From Streptomyces cyaneus (GTDB lineage Bacteria > Actinomycetota > Actinomycetes > Streptomycetales > Streptomycetaceae), in the NCBI RefSeq assembly GCF_004028635.1, contig NZ_RQJW01000008.1:410996-474995 (forward strand): 64,000 nt of DNA. The letters run 5' to 3'. The notes below the pieces were generated by a model. It was not told the origin of the DNA, ran no database searches, and saw nothing but the letters and a program-made list of their open reading frames with translations. A program made the translations under genes and the position numbers. Within the stretch, counting starts at the first letter, position 1. Every line of letters starts with the position of its first letter. Of this stretch, positions 24,999 through 33,078 are shown piece after piece.

Positions 24999-26339
24999 TC
25001 AGGCCGTCACCGTCTCCGGCTGCGCGGCCTTGCGGGCCGTGTGCTCGCCGAGCTGCTCCGTCGGGATCTTGGCGGTCTCGCGGGCCGAGAAGGCGGCCAC
25101 CACCGGCGGCACACACAGGGCGGCCGTGAACAGGGCCACCGCGGACCAGTCGTCGCCGTTCGGGCCGGCGATCTGCGCGGCGAACGTGACCGCGAACCCG
25201 GCGACCGCGAAGCCGATCTGGGTGCCGATGGCCATGCCGGACAGGCGGACCCGGGTGGAGAACATCTCGCCGTAGAAGGAGGGCCACACGCCGTTCGCGG
25301 CGCTGTAGACCACGCCGAAGGTGACGATGCCCAGCAGCAGGGTCAGCGGGTAGGAGCCGGTCGAGATCGACCACAGGTAGAGGAACATCATCACCGCGCT
25401 GCCTGCCGCGCCGATCAGGTACACCGGGCGGCGGCCGATGCGGTCCGACAGCGTGGCCCACAGGGGGATCGCGGCGAGCGCGACCAGGTTGGCGAGAGCG
25501 CCCACCCACAGCATGGAGGACCTGCTCATCCCGACCGAGTCACTCGTGGCGTACGACAGCGCCCACACCGTGAAGATCGTGCTGACCGAGGCGACCAGCG
25601 CACCGGCGATCACCCGCAGCACATCCGCCCAGTGCTCCCGCATCAGCACCGCGAGCGGCATCTTGGCGACGCCCTCGCTCGCGGCCTGCTGCTCGAAGGC
25701 CGGCGTCTCGTCCAGCTTGCGGCGGATGACATAGCCGACGACGGCGACCGCGATGCTCATCCAGAACGGAACCCGCCATCCCCACGACAGCAGCTGCTCC
25801 TCCGGCAGCGCGGCGACCGGGATGAAGACCAGGGTGGCCAGCAGCTGCCCGCCCTGTGTGCCGCTCAGCGTGAAGCTGGTGAAGAAGCCACGCCGGTGCG
25901 GTGGCGCGTGTTCCAGGGTCATCGAGTTGGCGCTGGCCTGCTCGCCGGCCGCCGAGATGCCCTGCAGCACCCGGCACAGCACCAGCAGCACGGGTGCCAG
26001 GGTGCCGACCTGGTCGCGGGTCGGCAGACAGCCGATCAGGAACGTCGACACGCCCATCAGGATCAGCGTGAAGACCATGATCTTCTTACGGCCCAGCCGG
26101 TCGCCGAAGTGGCCGAGGAACAGCGCGCCGACCGGCCGCGCGGCATACGCGACACCGAACGTGGCCAGCGACAGCAGGGTGGCGGTCGCCGGGTCGGACT
26201 CGTCGAAGAAGACCTCGGGGAAGATCAGCGCGGCGGCGCTGCCGTAGATGAAGAAGTCGTAGTACTCCAGGGCGCTGCCGATCCAGGCAGCCATGGCCGC
26301 TTTCTTCGGCTGGCCGGCGGGGGTGTCGGGGACGGACAC
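24999..26339 (-). CDS. MHS-family MFS transporter, probable shikimate/quinate uptake
   Basis: A 446-residue metabolite:H+ symporter with 12 helices. AAWIGSALEYYDFFIYGSAAALIFP is the MHS family signature, followed by GHFGDRLGRKKIMVFTL and RVLQGISAAGEQASAN. ShiA, KgtP and PcaK-type permeases share these features. Its neighbours are a TetR regulator, a quinate/shikimate dehydrogenase and a dehydroshikimate dehydratase, so quinate or shikimate is the likely cargo. GTG 26339 is chosen because GAAGGAG precedes it by 7 nt; the upstream ATG would place that ribosome binding site inside the gene. Confidence 0.85.
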   Translation of the reverse strand: MSVPDTPAGQPKKAAMAAWIGSALEYYDFFIYGSAAALIFPEVFFDESDPATATLLSLATFGVAYAARPVGALFLGHFGDRLGRKKIMVFTLILMGVSTFLIGCLPTRDQVGTLAPVLLVLCRVLQGISAAGEQASANSMTLEHAPPHRRGFFTSFTLSGTQGGQLLATLVFIPVAALPEEQLLSWGWRVPFWMSIAVAVVGYVIRRKLDETPAFEQQAASEGVAKMPLAVLMREHWADVLRVIAGALVASVSTIFTVWALSYATSDSVGMSRSSMLWVGALANLVALAAIPLWATLSDRIGRRPVYLIGAAGSAVMMFLYLWSISTGSYPLTLLLGIVTFGVVYSAANGVWPSFYGEMFSTRVRLSGMAIGTQIGFAVAGFAVTFAAQIAGPNGDDWSAVALFTAALCVPPVVAAFSARETAKIPTEQLGEHTARKAAQPETVTA

Positions 26340-26441
26340 AGGGGTGCTCCTTCGAGGGAACTCCACCTTACGGGGAGTGAGTGCTGAGGAGAGGTGCCGG
26401 ATCCCTGGGGTGACGGGTCGGCCGCACCGGGAGCTACCCGG

Positions 26442-26466
26442 TTAATTAACCCACTGGATAGTTAGT
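26442..26466. promoter_or_regulatory. Candidate TetR operator upstream of the MHS transporter
   Basis: On the minus strand this 25-bp site reads ACTAACTATCCAGT, then GT four bases later region and ATTA, matching the site at 27339-27363 at 18 of 25 positions. It includes TTAATTAA, rare in this genome. It lies about 103 bp upstream of the transporter start, in a 210-bp spacer with no other feature that I can name. Confidence 0.6.
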
Positions 26467-26549
26467 AGCGGATGGCTACGGATGTTGCGCCGACGTTTCC
26501 CGGCTGTCAAGAGGTCGTGCCGAAGGATCTTGGGGGAGCGGTGTCCGGG

Positions 26550-27215
26550 TCAGGCCTCGGCTCGCGGTGCCGTCAGGTACGCGATCACCATGTCGCCGAG
26601 CATCGCGCGGTAGTGCTCGCGCTGGGCCGGATCCACCAGGTCGCGGCCGAACAGGGCGCCGAAGGTGTGCCGGTTGGCGACCCGGAAGAAGCAGAAGGAG
26701 CTGATCATCGCGTGCAGGTCGACGGCGTCGACGTCGGCCGTGAACAGGCCGGACTGCTGCCCCGACTCCAGGATCCGGCGGATCACGTCCAGCGCCGGAG
26801 AGCCGATCTTGCCGAGCTTCTCGGAGGCGGCGATGTGCTCGGCCCCGTGGATGTTCTCGATGCTGACCAGGCGGATGAAGTCCGGGTGCTGCTCGTGGTG
26901 GTCGAAGGTCAGCTCGGCCAGGCGGCGGATGGCCGCGACCGGGTCCAGGTGCTCGACGTCGAGCTGCTGCTCGGCCTCCCGGATCACGCCGTACGCGCGC
27001 TCCAGCACGGCCGTGAACAGCTGCTCCTTGCCGCCGAAGTAGTAGTAGATCATCCGCTTCGTGGTGCGGGTGCGGGCGGCGATGTCGTCGACCCGGGCGC
27101 CGGCGAAGCCGACCCGGGCGAACTCCTGCGTCGCGACGTCGAGGATCTCGGCCTGGGTGCGGGCGGCGTCACGGATCCGCCCGTTGGGTCGTGCCGGTTC
27201 GTCGACGCTGGTCAT
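26550..27215 (-). CDS. TetR-family regulator of the quinate/shikimate module
   Basis: A 221-residue TetR protein. The HTH is VDDIAARTRTTKRMIYYYFGGKEQLF (about 43-68), followed by a helical ligand domain with ELTFDHHEQHPDFIRLVSIENIHG, typical of TetR_C regulators of aromatic-acid genes. ATG 27215 is preceded by GAAGGAA. It lies between the transporter gene and the qsuD-like gene, each of which carries a matching 25-bp site upstream, so it probably represses both until a dehydroshikimate-pathway ligand binds. Corynebacterium uses a different family (LysR-type QsuR) for the same job. Confidence 0.85.
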   Translation of the reverse strand: MTSVDEPARPNGRIRDAARTQAEILDVATQEFARVGFAGARVDDIAARTRTTKRMIYYYFGGKEQLFTAVLERAYGVIREAEQQLDVEHLDPVAAIRRLAELTFDHHEQHPDFIRLVSIENIHGAEHIAASEKLGKIGSPALDVIRRILESGQQSGLFTADVDAVDLHAMISSFCFFRVANRHTFGALFGRDLVDPAQREHYRAMLGDMVIAYLTAPRAEA

Positions 27216-27338
27216 CGGGTTCCTTCGGCGAGGGGCGAGCGCGCCCCCGGTGGCTTGCTCGCGTGCCGGTGATTGTAGAAGGCCGCTCGCATCGCGTGCG
27301 GGGCCAGGCCTTCCCAAGCGCCCGCTCCCCCTGCTATG

Positions 27339-27363
27339 ACTAACTCACCAGTTCGTACATTAG
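27339..27363. promoter_or_regulatory. Candidate TetR operator upstream of the qsuD-like gene
   Basis: The site reads ACTAACTCACCAGTTCGTAC followed by ATTAG, matching the reverse complement of 26442-26466 at 18 of 25 positions (shared ACTAACT, CCAGT, GT and ATTA blocks). It ends 23 bp before the GTG of the dehydrogenase gene and about 124 bp from the divergent TetR start, a good place for autoregulated repression of both genes. Confidence 0.65.
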
Positions 27364-27386
27364 TGAGCCGCTCAGGAGGTCCCCCG

Positions 27387-28271
27387 GTGGCCAAGGACGC
27401 CAAGGACTCGTATCTCGTCGGGCTGATCGGTTCCGGCATCGGCCCGTCGCTCAGCCCGGCTCTGCACGAGCGGGAAGCCGACCGGCAGGGTCTGCGCTAT
27501 CTGTACCGGCTCATCGACATCGATGCGCTCGGCGTTCCCCCCGAGGCGGTGGGCGACCTGCTGCGCGCCGCCCGTGACCTGGGCTTCGACGGGCTCAACA
27601 TCACGCACCCGTGCAAGCAGCTCGTCATCGAGCACCTGGACGCGCTCGCCCCGCAGGCCGAGGCGCTGGGCGCGGTCAACACCGTCGTCTTCGAGGGCGG
27701 CCGGGCCGTCGGCCACAACACGGACGTCACCGGCTTCGCCGCATCCTTCGCGCGCGGACTGCCCGACGTGCCGCTGGAGCGGGTCGTGCAGCTGGGCGCC
27801 GGGGGCGCGGGAGCGGCCGTCGCACACGCCATGCTGACGCTCGGCGCCGAGCGGGTCACCGTGGTCGACGCACTGGCCGACCGGGCCGCCGGTCTCGCCG
27901 CCTCCCTGAACCGGCACTTCGGCGCCGGCCGCGCGGCCGGCGCCGCTCTCGACGCACTGCCCGTACAGCTGAGCCACGCCGACGGCCTCGTGCACGCCAC
28001 CCCCACCGGTATGGCCGCCCATCCCGGCCTGCCCCTCCCGGCCGAGCTGCTCCACCCGGGGCTGTGGGTCGCCGAGGTCGTCTACCGCCCGCTGGAGACA
28101 GAGCTGCTTCGCACCGCCCGCGCCCTGGGCTGCGCCACCCTCGACGGCGGCGGCATGGCGGTCTTCCAGGCGGCGGACGCGTTCCGCCTGTTCACCGGGC
28201 GCGAGCCCGACAGCGCGCGGATGCTCGCGGACATCGCCGAACTGGCGGGTCCCGTAGGAACCCCGAGGTAG
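27387..28271 (+). CDS. qsuD: Quinate/shikimate dehydrogenase (QsuD type)
   Basis: A 294-residue AroE-fold enzyme. GSGIGPSLSPALHE binds the substrate carboxylate, and GLNITHPCKQ holds the catalytic Lys. GAVNTVVFE and NTDVTGF are conserved. The nucleotide motif is QLGAGGAGAAVAHAML, and the strand after it ends in Asp (VVDA), which favours NAD over NADP. GGGMAVFQAADAFRLFTGREPD closely matches corynebacterial QsuD rather than biosynthetic AroE. It oxidises quinate or shikimate to the 3-dehydro compound. GTG 27387 follows CAGGAGG by 7 nt. Confidence 0.85.
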   Translation: MAKDAKDSYLVGLIGSGIGPSLSPALHEREADRQGLRYLYRLIDIDALGVPPEAVGDLLRAARDLGFDGLNITHPCKQLVIEHLDALAPQAEALGAVNTVVFEGGRAVGHNTDVTGFAASFARGLPDVPLERVVQLGAGGAGAAVAHAMLTLGAERVTVVDALADRAAGLAASLNRHFGAGRAAGAALDALPVQLSHADGLVHATPTGMAAHPGLPLPAELLHPGLWVAEVVYRPLETELLRTARALGCATLDGGGMAVFQAADAFRLFTGREPDSARMLADIAELAGPVGTPR

Positions 28272-28304
28272 GACAGCCAAGGACAGGTAGGAAGAGGTAT
28301 CGGC

Positions 28305-30092
28305 ATGCGTACGTCCATCGCCACCGTCTCCCTCAGTGGCTCCCTCACCGAGAAACTCACGGCCGCTTCCCGGGCCGGTTTCGACGGTGTGGAGATCTTC
28401 GAGAACGACCTGCTGGCCAGCCCCCTCACCCCCGAGGAGATCCGCGGCCGGTGCGCCGACCTCGGCCTCACCATCGACCTCTACCAGCCGATGCGGGACA
28501 TCGAGGCCGTGCCCGCCGAGGAGTTCGCCTGCAATCTGCGCCGCGCCCGGCACAAGTTCGAGCTGATGCGGCGGCTGGGCGCCGACACCGTCCTCGTCTG
28601 CTCCAGCGTCCACCCACTGGCCGTCGACGACGACGCACTCGCCGCCGAGCACCTGTCCCAACTTGCCGACCTCGCCCAGGACTTCGGCATCCGCGTCGCC
28701 TACGAGGCGCTCGCCTGGGGACGGCACGTCAGCACGTACGACCACTCCTGGCGCATCGTCGAGGCCGTCGGCCACCCGGCGCTCGGCACCTGTCTGGACA
28801 GCTTCCACATCCTCTCCCGCGGCTCCGATCCCAAGGGCATCGAGAACATCCCCGGCGAGAAGATCTTCTTCCTCCAGCTCGCCGACGCCCCGCTGCTCGC
28901 CATGGACGTCCTGCAGTGGAGCCGCCACTACCGCTGCTTCCCCGGGCAGGGCGGCTTCGACGTCGCCGGACTGGTGCGTCACGTCCTGCACACGGGGTAC
29001 GACGGCCCACTCTCCCTCGAAATCTTCAACGACGTCTTCCGCCAGGCCGAGGCCGGCCCGACGGCCGTGGACGCCCACCGCTCCCTGCTGGTCCTGAAGG
29101 AGACGGTCGGCCTGGCCACCCCGCCCGCCCCCGTCGTCCCCACCGGCGTCGCCTTCGCCGAACTGGTCACCCCCGACGCCGAACCGGTCTCGGCCGTACT
29201 CGGCGCCCTCGGCTTCGCCCGCACCGCACGGCACCGCAGCAAGCCGGTCGACCTCTGGGAGCTGGGCGAGGCCCGCGTCCTGGTGAACACCGCAGGCTCG
29301 GCCCGCCGCGACGGCACCGGACTCGCCGCCATCGGCCTGGAGTCACCGGACCCGGCCGGAGCGGCCCGCCGAGCCGAGGCCCTCCTCGCCCCCCTCCTGC
29401 CCCGCCGACGCGCCCCGGAGGACGCCCCGCTGGACGCGGTCGCGGCACCCGACGGCACGGAACTCTTCTTCTGCGCGACGGACCGCCCCGAACTGCCCAA
29501 CTGGCGCGCCGACTTCGTGGAGGTCGAGCACGAGGCAGGGCCCGCGGGCATGCACCGCGTCGACCATCTCGCCCTCGTCCAGCCCTGGCACCACTACGAC
29601 GAGGCGACCCTCTTCCACCGCAGCGTCCTCGGTCTGCACGCCCAGGAGAGCGTCGACGTCGCCGACCCGTACGGCCTGATGCGCAGCCGCGCCGTCACCA
29701 ACCCCGACGGCAGTGTCCGTATCGCCCTGAGCGTCGGCGCGGCGCCGACCGACGACACCGTGCACGCCCAGCACATCGCGCTGGCCACGGACGACGTGGT
29801 CGCCGCGGCCCGGAGCTACCGGGAGGCGGGCGGGCGTCTGCTGCCGATCCCCGCCAACTACTACGACGACCTGGGGGCTCGGTACGAGTTCGCGGACGGC
29901 GAGCTGGAGACGTACCGCGAACTGGGCATCCTCTACGACCGTGACGCGCACGGCGAGTTCCGGCACTGCTACACGGTGACGGTCGGCCGCGTCTTCTTCG
30001 AACTCGTGCAGCGCGACGGCTACCGGGGCTACGGCGCCCAGAACGCGCCGGTGCGGCTGGCCGCCCAGCACGTTCTCAGGCCCGGCCGGTGA
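28305..30092 (+). CDS. qsuB: 3-dehydroshikimate dehydratase fused to an HPPD-like domain (QsuB type)
   Basis: A 595-residue two-domain protein. Residues 1-about 275 form a xylose-isomerase-like TIM barrel (FDGVEIFENDLLASPLTPEEI, YEALAWGRHVSTYDHSW, CLDSFHILSRG, LEIFNDVFRQ) that converts 3-dehydroshikimate to protocatechuate with a divalent metal. From about 285 an HPPD/VOC-like tandem follows (HRVDHLALVQPWHHYDEA, HIALATDDVVAAA, VTVGRVFFELVQRDGYRGYG). The latter motifs match 4-hydroxyphenylpyruvate dioxygenase, whose iron ligands partly survive; its function in QsuB is unclear. It follows qsuD by 33 bp in the same operon and ends 6 bp from a convergent gene. Confidence 0.9.
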   Translation: MRTSIATVSLSGSLTEKLTAASRAGFDGVEIFENDLLASPLTPEEIRGRCADLGLTIDLYQPMRDIEAVPAEEFACNLRRARHKFELMRRLGADTVLVCSSVHPLAVDDDALAAEHLSQLADLAQDFGIRVAYEALAWGRHVSTYDHSWRIVEAVGHPALGTCLDSFHILSRGSDPKGIENIPGEKIFFLQLADAPLLAMDVLQWSRHYRCFPGQGGFDVAGLVRHVLHTGYDGPLSLEIFNDVFRQAEAGPTAVDAHRSLLVLKETVGLATPPAPVVPTGVAFAELVTPDAEPVSAVLGALGFARTARHRSKPVDLWELGEARVLVNTAGSARRDGTGLAAIGLESPDPAGAARRAEALLAPLLPRRRAPEDAPLDAVAAPDGTELFFCATDRPELPNWRADFVEVEHEAGPAGMHRVDHLALVQPWHHYDEATLFHRSVLGLHAQESVDVADPYGLMRSRAVTNPDGSVRIALSVGAAPTDDTVHAQHIALATDDVVAAARSYREAGGRLLPIPANYYDDLGARYEFADGELETYRELGILYDRDAHGEFRHCYTVTVGRVFFELVQRDGYRGYGAQNAPVRLAAQHVLRPGR

Positions 30093-30098
30093 ACCGGC

Positions 30099-31544
30099 CT
30101 ACTGGCGGCTGACGGTGCGGGTCACGCCGGCGATGACCGTCGTGGCCAGGATCCAGCCGGTGAGGACGAGGACGTACGACAGCCACTGCTGCCCGCCCTG
30201 CGGGGCGAACGCCTGCTCCTGTCCGAAGGAGATCACCGGCAGCAGCAGGTCGAGGGTGTAGAAGAGCGGGTTGAAGTGCGGTGCCTCGTCGGCTTTCAGG
30301 GCTGGGGGCGCGTCCAGCGCGAACGCGACCGAGCCGACGGCGAGCAGGGACAGCAGCCAGCCCAAAGCCCGCATCGGCCGGAAACCGTAGCCGACGGTGG
30401 CGTCCTGGACGTGGCCCCAAAGGCGGCCGTACCAGGCCAGGGTCGTACGGTGGCGGCGCTGCTTGGCGAGCTGGACGAGGCGGGCCGCGTGGTCGTCGCC
30501 GGTGCGGCGGTAAGCGGCGGTCAACTGCTCGTATCCGTGCGGGTCGAACGTGTCCTCGTCCCGCTCCAGCATGGGCAGCCGGCGCTCCGGCGGCTCGTGC
30601 GGGGTCAGGGACGTGTAGGTGAGGTCGAGCAGGCGGACCTGGTCCGGCAGCATCTCCGGCTCCAGGTTGAGGTGTTCTATCTGGGAGCGGCGCAGATTGA
30701 GCCTGCCCTCGATCGGCGGGCCCTTGCGCAGCCACACCTCGCCGATGACACAGCTGCTCGCCCGCATCGCGGTGCCGCCGGGGTTGGAGAGCCTGCTGTA
30801 CAGCAGGTCGAGCCGACCGGGTATGCGGGCGCCGCGCATGTCGATGCGGCCATGGGCGCGCAGCCGTCTGCCGAGCACGTTGGTGCCCACTTCGAGGGCC
30901 TCCGCGTCGATGACGTTGCCGCCGGGGTTGTGCAGCTCCGCGTCCTCCAGGTCGAGCGAGCCCGCCACGGTGGCGCCGTCCAGCCGGATCCGCCCCCGTG
31001 TGCGCAGGTGATGCGCGCACAGGTCGTCGTCGACGGACACCTGGTTGAGCTGGAGGGCGGTCTGCGCGGTGTCGCCGACGGTGATCTCCGCCTGATCGAG
31101 GAAGAGGGCGCCCGCGATCTGAGCGCCGTCGACGCGGACGGCCCCGTCGAACCGGCAGCGTGTCAGCCGCAGGCTGCCGTCGATCCGGGCACGCGTCACC
31201 GAGAGGCCGGGCAGCTCGGAATCCCGCAGGCTGACGTAGCGCAGCTGGGCACCGACGAAGTCCGGCGCGTGCTCGAAGCGGCAGTGGGTGAGATGGATGA
31301 CGCTGTCGACCGTCGCATACCTCAGGTCCAGCGGACCGGTGATGCGCGCGCCTCTGACCTTGAGGGCCGCGATCTCCCCGGGTTCCCTGGGGCCGTTGAG
31401 CAACAAGGTCCGCAACACCCCGGCACGAAGGGTACGTTCGGGTGCCCCTTCCGGTTCGGTGCCCTCACGAAAGTCCACCTCCGTGGCCGTGGCGAAGGCC
31501 TGCCACACCCGCAGTTCGGCCGGCGTCAGATCGTTGATCTCCAT
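30099..31544 (-). CDS. Beta-helix-repeat membrane protein (uncharacterised)
   Basis: A 481-residue protein. Residues 50-330 consist of repeated strand-turn units (ITGPLDLRYATV, LRLTRCRFDGAVRVDGAQI, RIRLDGATVAGSLDLEDAEL, RIDMRGARIPGRLDLLYSRL) like pentapeptide or right-handed beta-helix repeats. Three hydrophobic helices near the C-terminus (LLSLLAVGSVAFAL, LFYTLDLLLPVISFG, YVLVLTGWILATTVIAGV) anchor it in the membrane. Relatives in Streptomyces are called membrane-associated oxidoreductases without biochemical support. Function is unknown. It lies 51 bp downstream of the phosphatase gene and may be the last gene of the pentose phosphate transcript. Confidence 0.7.
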   Translation of the reverse strand: MEINDLTPAELRVWQAFATATEVDFREGTEPEGAPERTLRAGVLRTLLLNGPREPGEIAALKVRGARITGPLDLRYATVDSVIHLTHCRFEHAPDFVGAQLRYVSLRDSELPGLSVTRARIDGSLRLTRCRFDGAVRVDGAQIAGALFLDQAEITVGDTAQTALQLNQVSVDDDLCAHHLRTRGRIRLDGATVAGSLDLEDAELHNPGGNVIDAEALEVGTNVLGRRLRAHGRIDMRGARIPGRLDLLYSRLSNPGGTAMRASSCVIGEVWLRKGPPIEGRLNLRRSQIEHLNLEPEMLPDQVRLLDLTYTSLTPHEPPERRLPMLERDEDTFDPHGYEQLTAAYRRTGDDHAARLVQLAKQRRHRTTLAWYGRLWGHVQDATVGYGFRPMRALGWLLSLLAVGSVAFALDAPPALKADEAPHFNPLFYTLDLLLPVISFGQEQAFAPQGGQQWLSYVLVLTGWILATTVIAGVTRTVSRQ

Positions 31545-31595
31545 CAGCCGGGACTCTGACGCCGGCCGCCGAACCTGTCAACTCGAGGGTGCTGC

Positions 31596-32183
31596 CTACA
31601 GCCTGGTGTTCAACGCCGCGATCACGGGTCGGCCGTGCTCCGTCGACAGACGGCTCACCGTGCCCGTCGCCAGCTGGAACAGCCGCCCGTCCGCCGGTGC
31701 CAGCCCCAGCCGGCGGGCCATCACGACGCGCAGGAAGTGCCCGTGGGCCACGAGGATCACATCGCCGTCGAGCAGCGCCACGTCCACTCGGGCGAGCACC
31801 CGGTCGGCACGCGCCCCCACGTCGGCCGGTGACTCGCCGGGGTGACCGTCCGGTCCGGGCGGCACTCCGTCGGTCCACAGGTACCAGTCGGGGCGGGAGC
31901 GGTGGATGTCGACGGTGGTGACGCCCTCGTAGCCGCCGTAGTCCCACTCGTGCAGGTCCGGTTCCGGTACGGCCCCGCTCACGCCCGCCAGTTCGGCGGT
32001 GCGCACGGCCCGGCTCAGCGGGCTGGTGAGCGCCAGGGAGAAGGTCCGGCCGGACAGGAGCGGCGCAAGGGACTTGGCCTGTTCCTCGCCGTCCTGGGTG
32101 AGGGGCAGGTCGGTCCAGCTGGTGTGCTGTCCCGACCTGCTCCACTCCGTCTCACCGTGGCGGACCAGCAGGAGATCCCCCAC
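31596..32183 (-). CDS. Histidine phosphatase family protein
   Basis: A 195-residue phosphoglycerate-mutase-like protein with RHGE at residues 8-11 (phospho-acceptor His9), TSPLSRAVRTAELAG for the second Arg, LHEWDYGGYEG for the acidic catalytic residue and VAHGHFLRVV for the second catalytic His. These enzymes cleave phosphate monoesters, often of sugars. It follows gnd by only 6 bp, so a sugar phosphate of the pentose phosphate pathway is a plausible substrate (inference). Confidence 0.87.
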   Translation of the reverse strand: MGDLLLVRHGETEWSRSGQHTSWTDLPLTQDGEEQAKSLAPLLSGRTFSLALTSPLSRAVRTAELAGVSGAVPEPDLHEWDYGGYEGVTTVDIHRSRPDWYLWTDGVPPGPDGHPGESPADVGARADRVLARVDVALLDGDVILVAHGHFLRVVMARRLGLAPADGRLFQLATGTVSRLSTEHGRPVIAALNTRL

Positions 32184-32189
32184 GGCGGG

Positions 32190-33077
32190 CTACTCCTTCG
32201 ACTCGACGGCGTGGCCGCCGAACTGGTTGCGCAGCGCCGCGATCATCTTCATCTGCGGGGAGTCGTCCTGGCGGGACGCGAACCGCGCGAAGAGCGAGGC
32301 CGTGATCGCGGGCAGCGGTACGGCGTTGTCGATGGCCGCCTCGACGGTCCACCGGCCCTCACCGGAGTCCTCCGCGTAGCCGCGCAGCTTCTGCAGGTGC
32401 TCGTCCTCGTCGAGGGCGTTCACCGCGAGGTCCAGCAGCCAGGACCGGATGACCGTGCCCTCCTGCCAGGAGCGGAAGACCTCGCGGACGTTGTCCACCG
32501 AGTTGACCTTCTCCAGCAGCTCCCAGCCCTCGGCGTAGGCCTGCATCATGGCGTACTCGATGCCGTTGTGGACCATCTTCGAGAAGTGCCCGGCGCCGAC
32601 CCGGCCGGCGTGGACATAGCCGTAGGGGCCCTCCGGCTTGAGCGCCTCGAAGATCGGCTTCAGGCGCTCCACGTGCTCCTTGTCGCCGCCGACCATCAGC
32701 GCGTAGCCGTTCTGCAGGCCCCACACGCCGCCGGAGACGCCCGCGTCGACGAAGCCGATGCCCTTGATGCCGAGTTCGGCAGCGTGCTTCTCGTCGTCCG
32801 TCCAACGGGAGTTGCCGCCGTCGACCACCGTGTCGCCCGGGGACAGCAGGTCCTTGAGCTCGTCGATGACGGTCTGGGTGGCGGTTCCGGCCGGGACCAT
32901 CACCCAGACCGTGCGCGGCGCGTCGAGCTGCTGCACCAGTGCTTCGAGGCTCTTGACGTCGGAGACCTCGGGGTTGCGGTCGTAGCCGATGACGGTGTGG
33001 CCGGCGCGGCGGATCCGCTCGCGCATGTTGCCGCCCATCTTGCCGAGGCCGATGAGGCCCAACTGCATGGCTGTCAT
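32190..33077 (-). CDS. gnd: 6-phosphogluconate dehydrogenase, short decarboxylating form
   Basis: A 295-residue enzyme with GLIGLGKMGGNM as the N-terminal nucleotide site, DGGNSRWTDDEKHAAEL, GFVDAGVSGGVWG and the catalytic Lys in GHFSKMVHNGIEY. At about 295-300 residues it belongs to the short YqeC/GndA type, which lacks the long C-terminal tail of the 470-residue form and often prefers NAD. It oxidises 6-phosphogluconate to ribulose 5-phosphate and CO2. The start lies 1 bp from the pgi stop. The second ATG (33068) would remove three residues. Confidence 0.92.
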   Translation of the reverse strand: MTAMQLGLIGLGKMGGNMRERIRRAGHTVIGYDRNPEVSDVKSLEALVQQLDAPRTVWVMVPAGTATQTVIDELKDLLSPGDTVVDGGNSRWTDDEKHAAELGIKGIGFVDAGVSGGVWGLQNGYALMVGGDKEHVERLKPIFEALKPEGPYGYVHAGRVGAGHFSKMVHNGIEYAMMQAYAEGWELLEKVNSVDNVREVFRSWQEGTVIRSWLLDLAVNALDEDEHLQKLRGYAEDSGEGRWTVEAAIDNAVPLPAITASLFARFASRQDDSPQMKMIAALRNQFGGHAVESKE

Positions 33078-33078
33078 G

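Noticed and set aside
27387..28271. Housekeeping AroE for aromatic amino acid synthesis
   Set aside because: The C-terminal motif, NAD-type acidic residue and coupling to QsuB point to the catabolic QsuD type. Biosynthetic AroE should be elsewhere.
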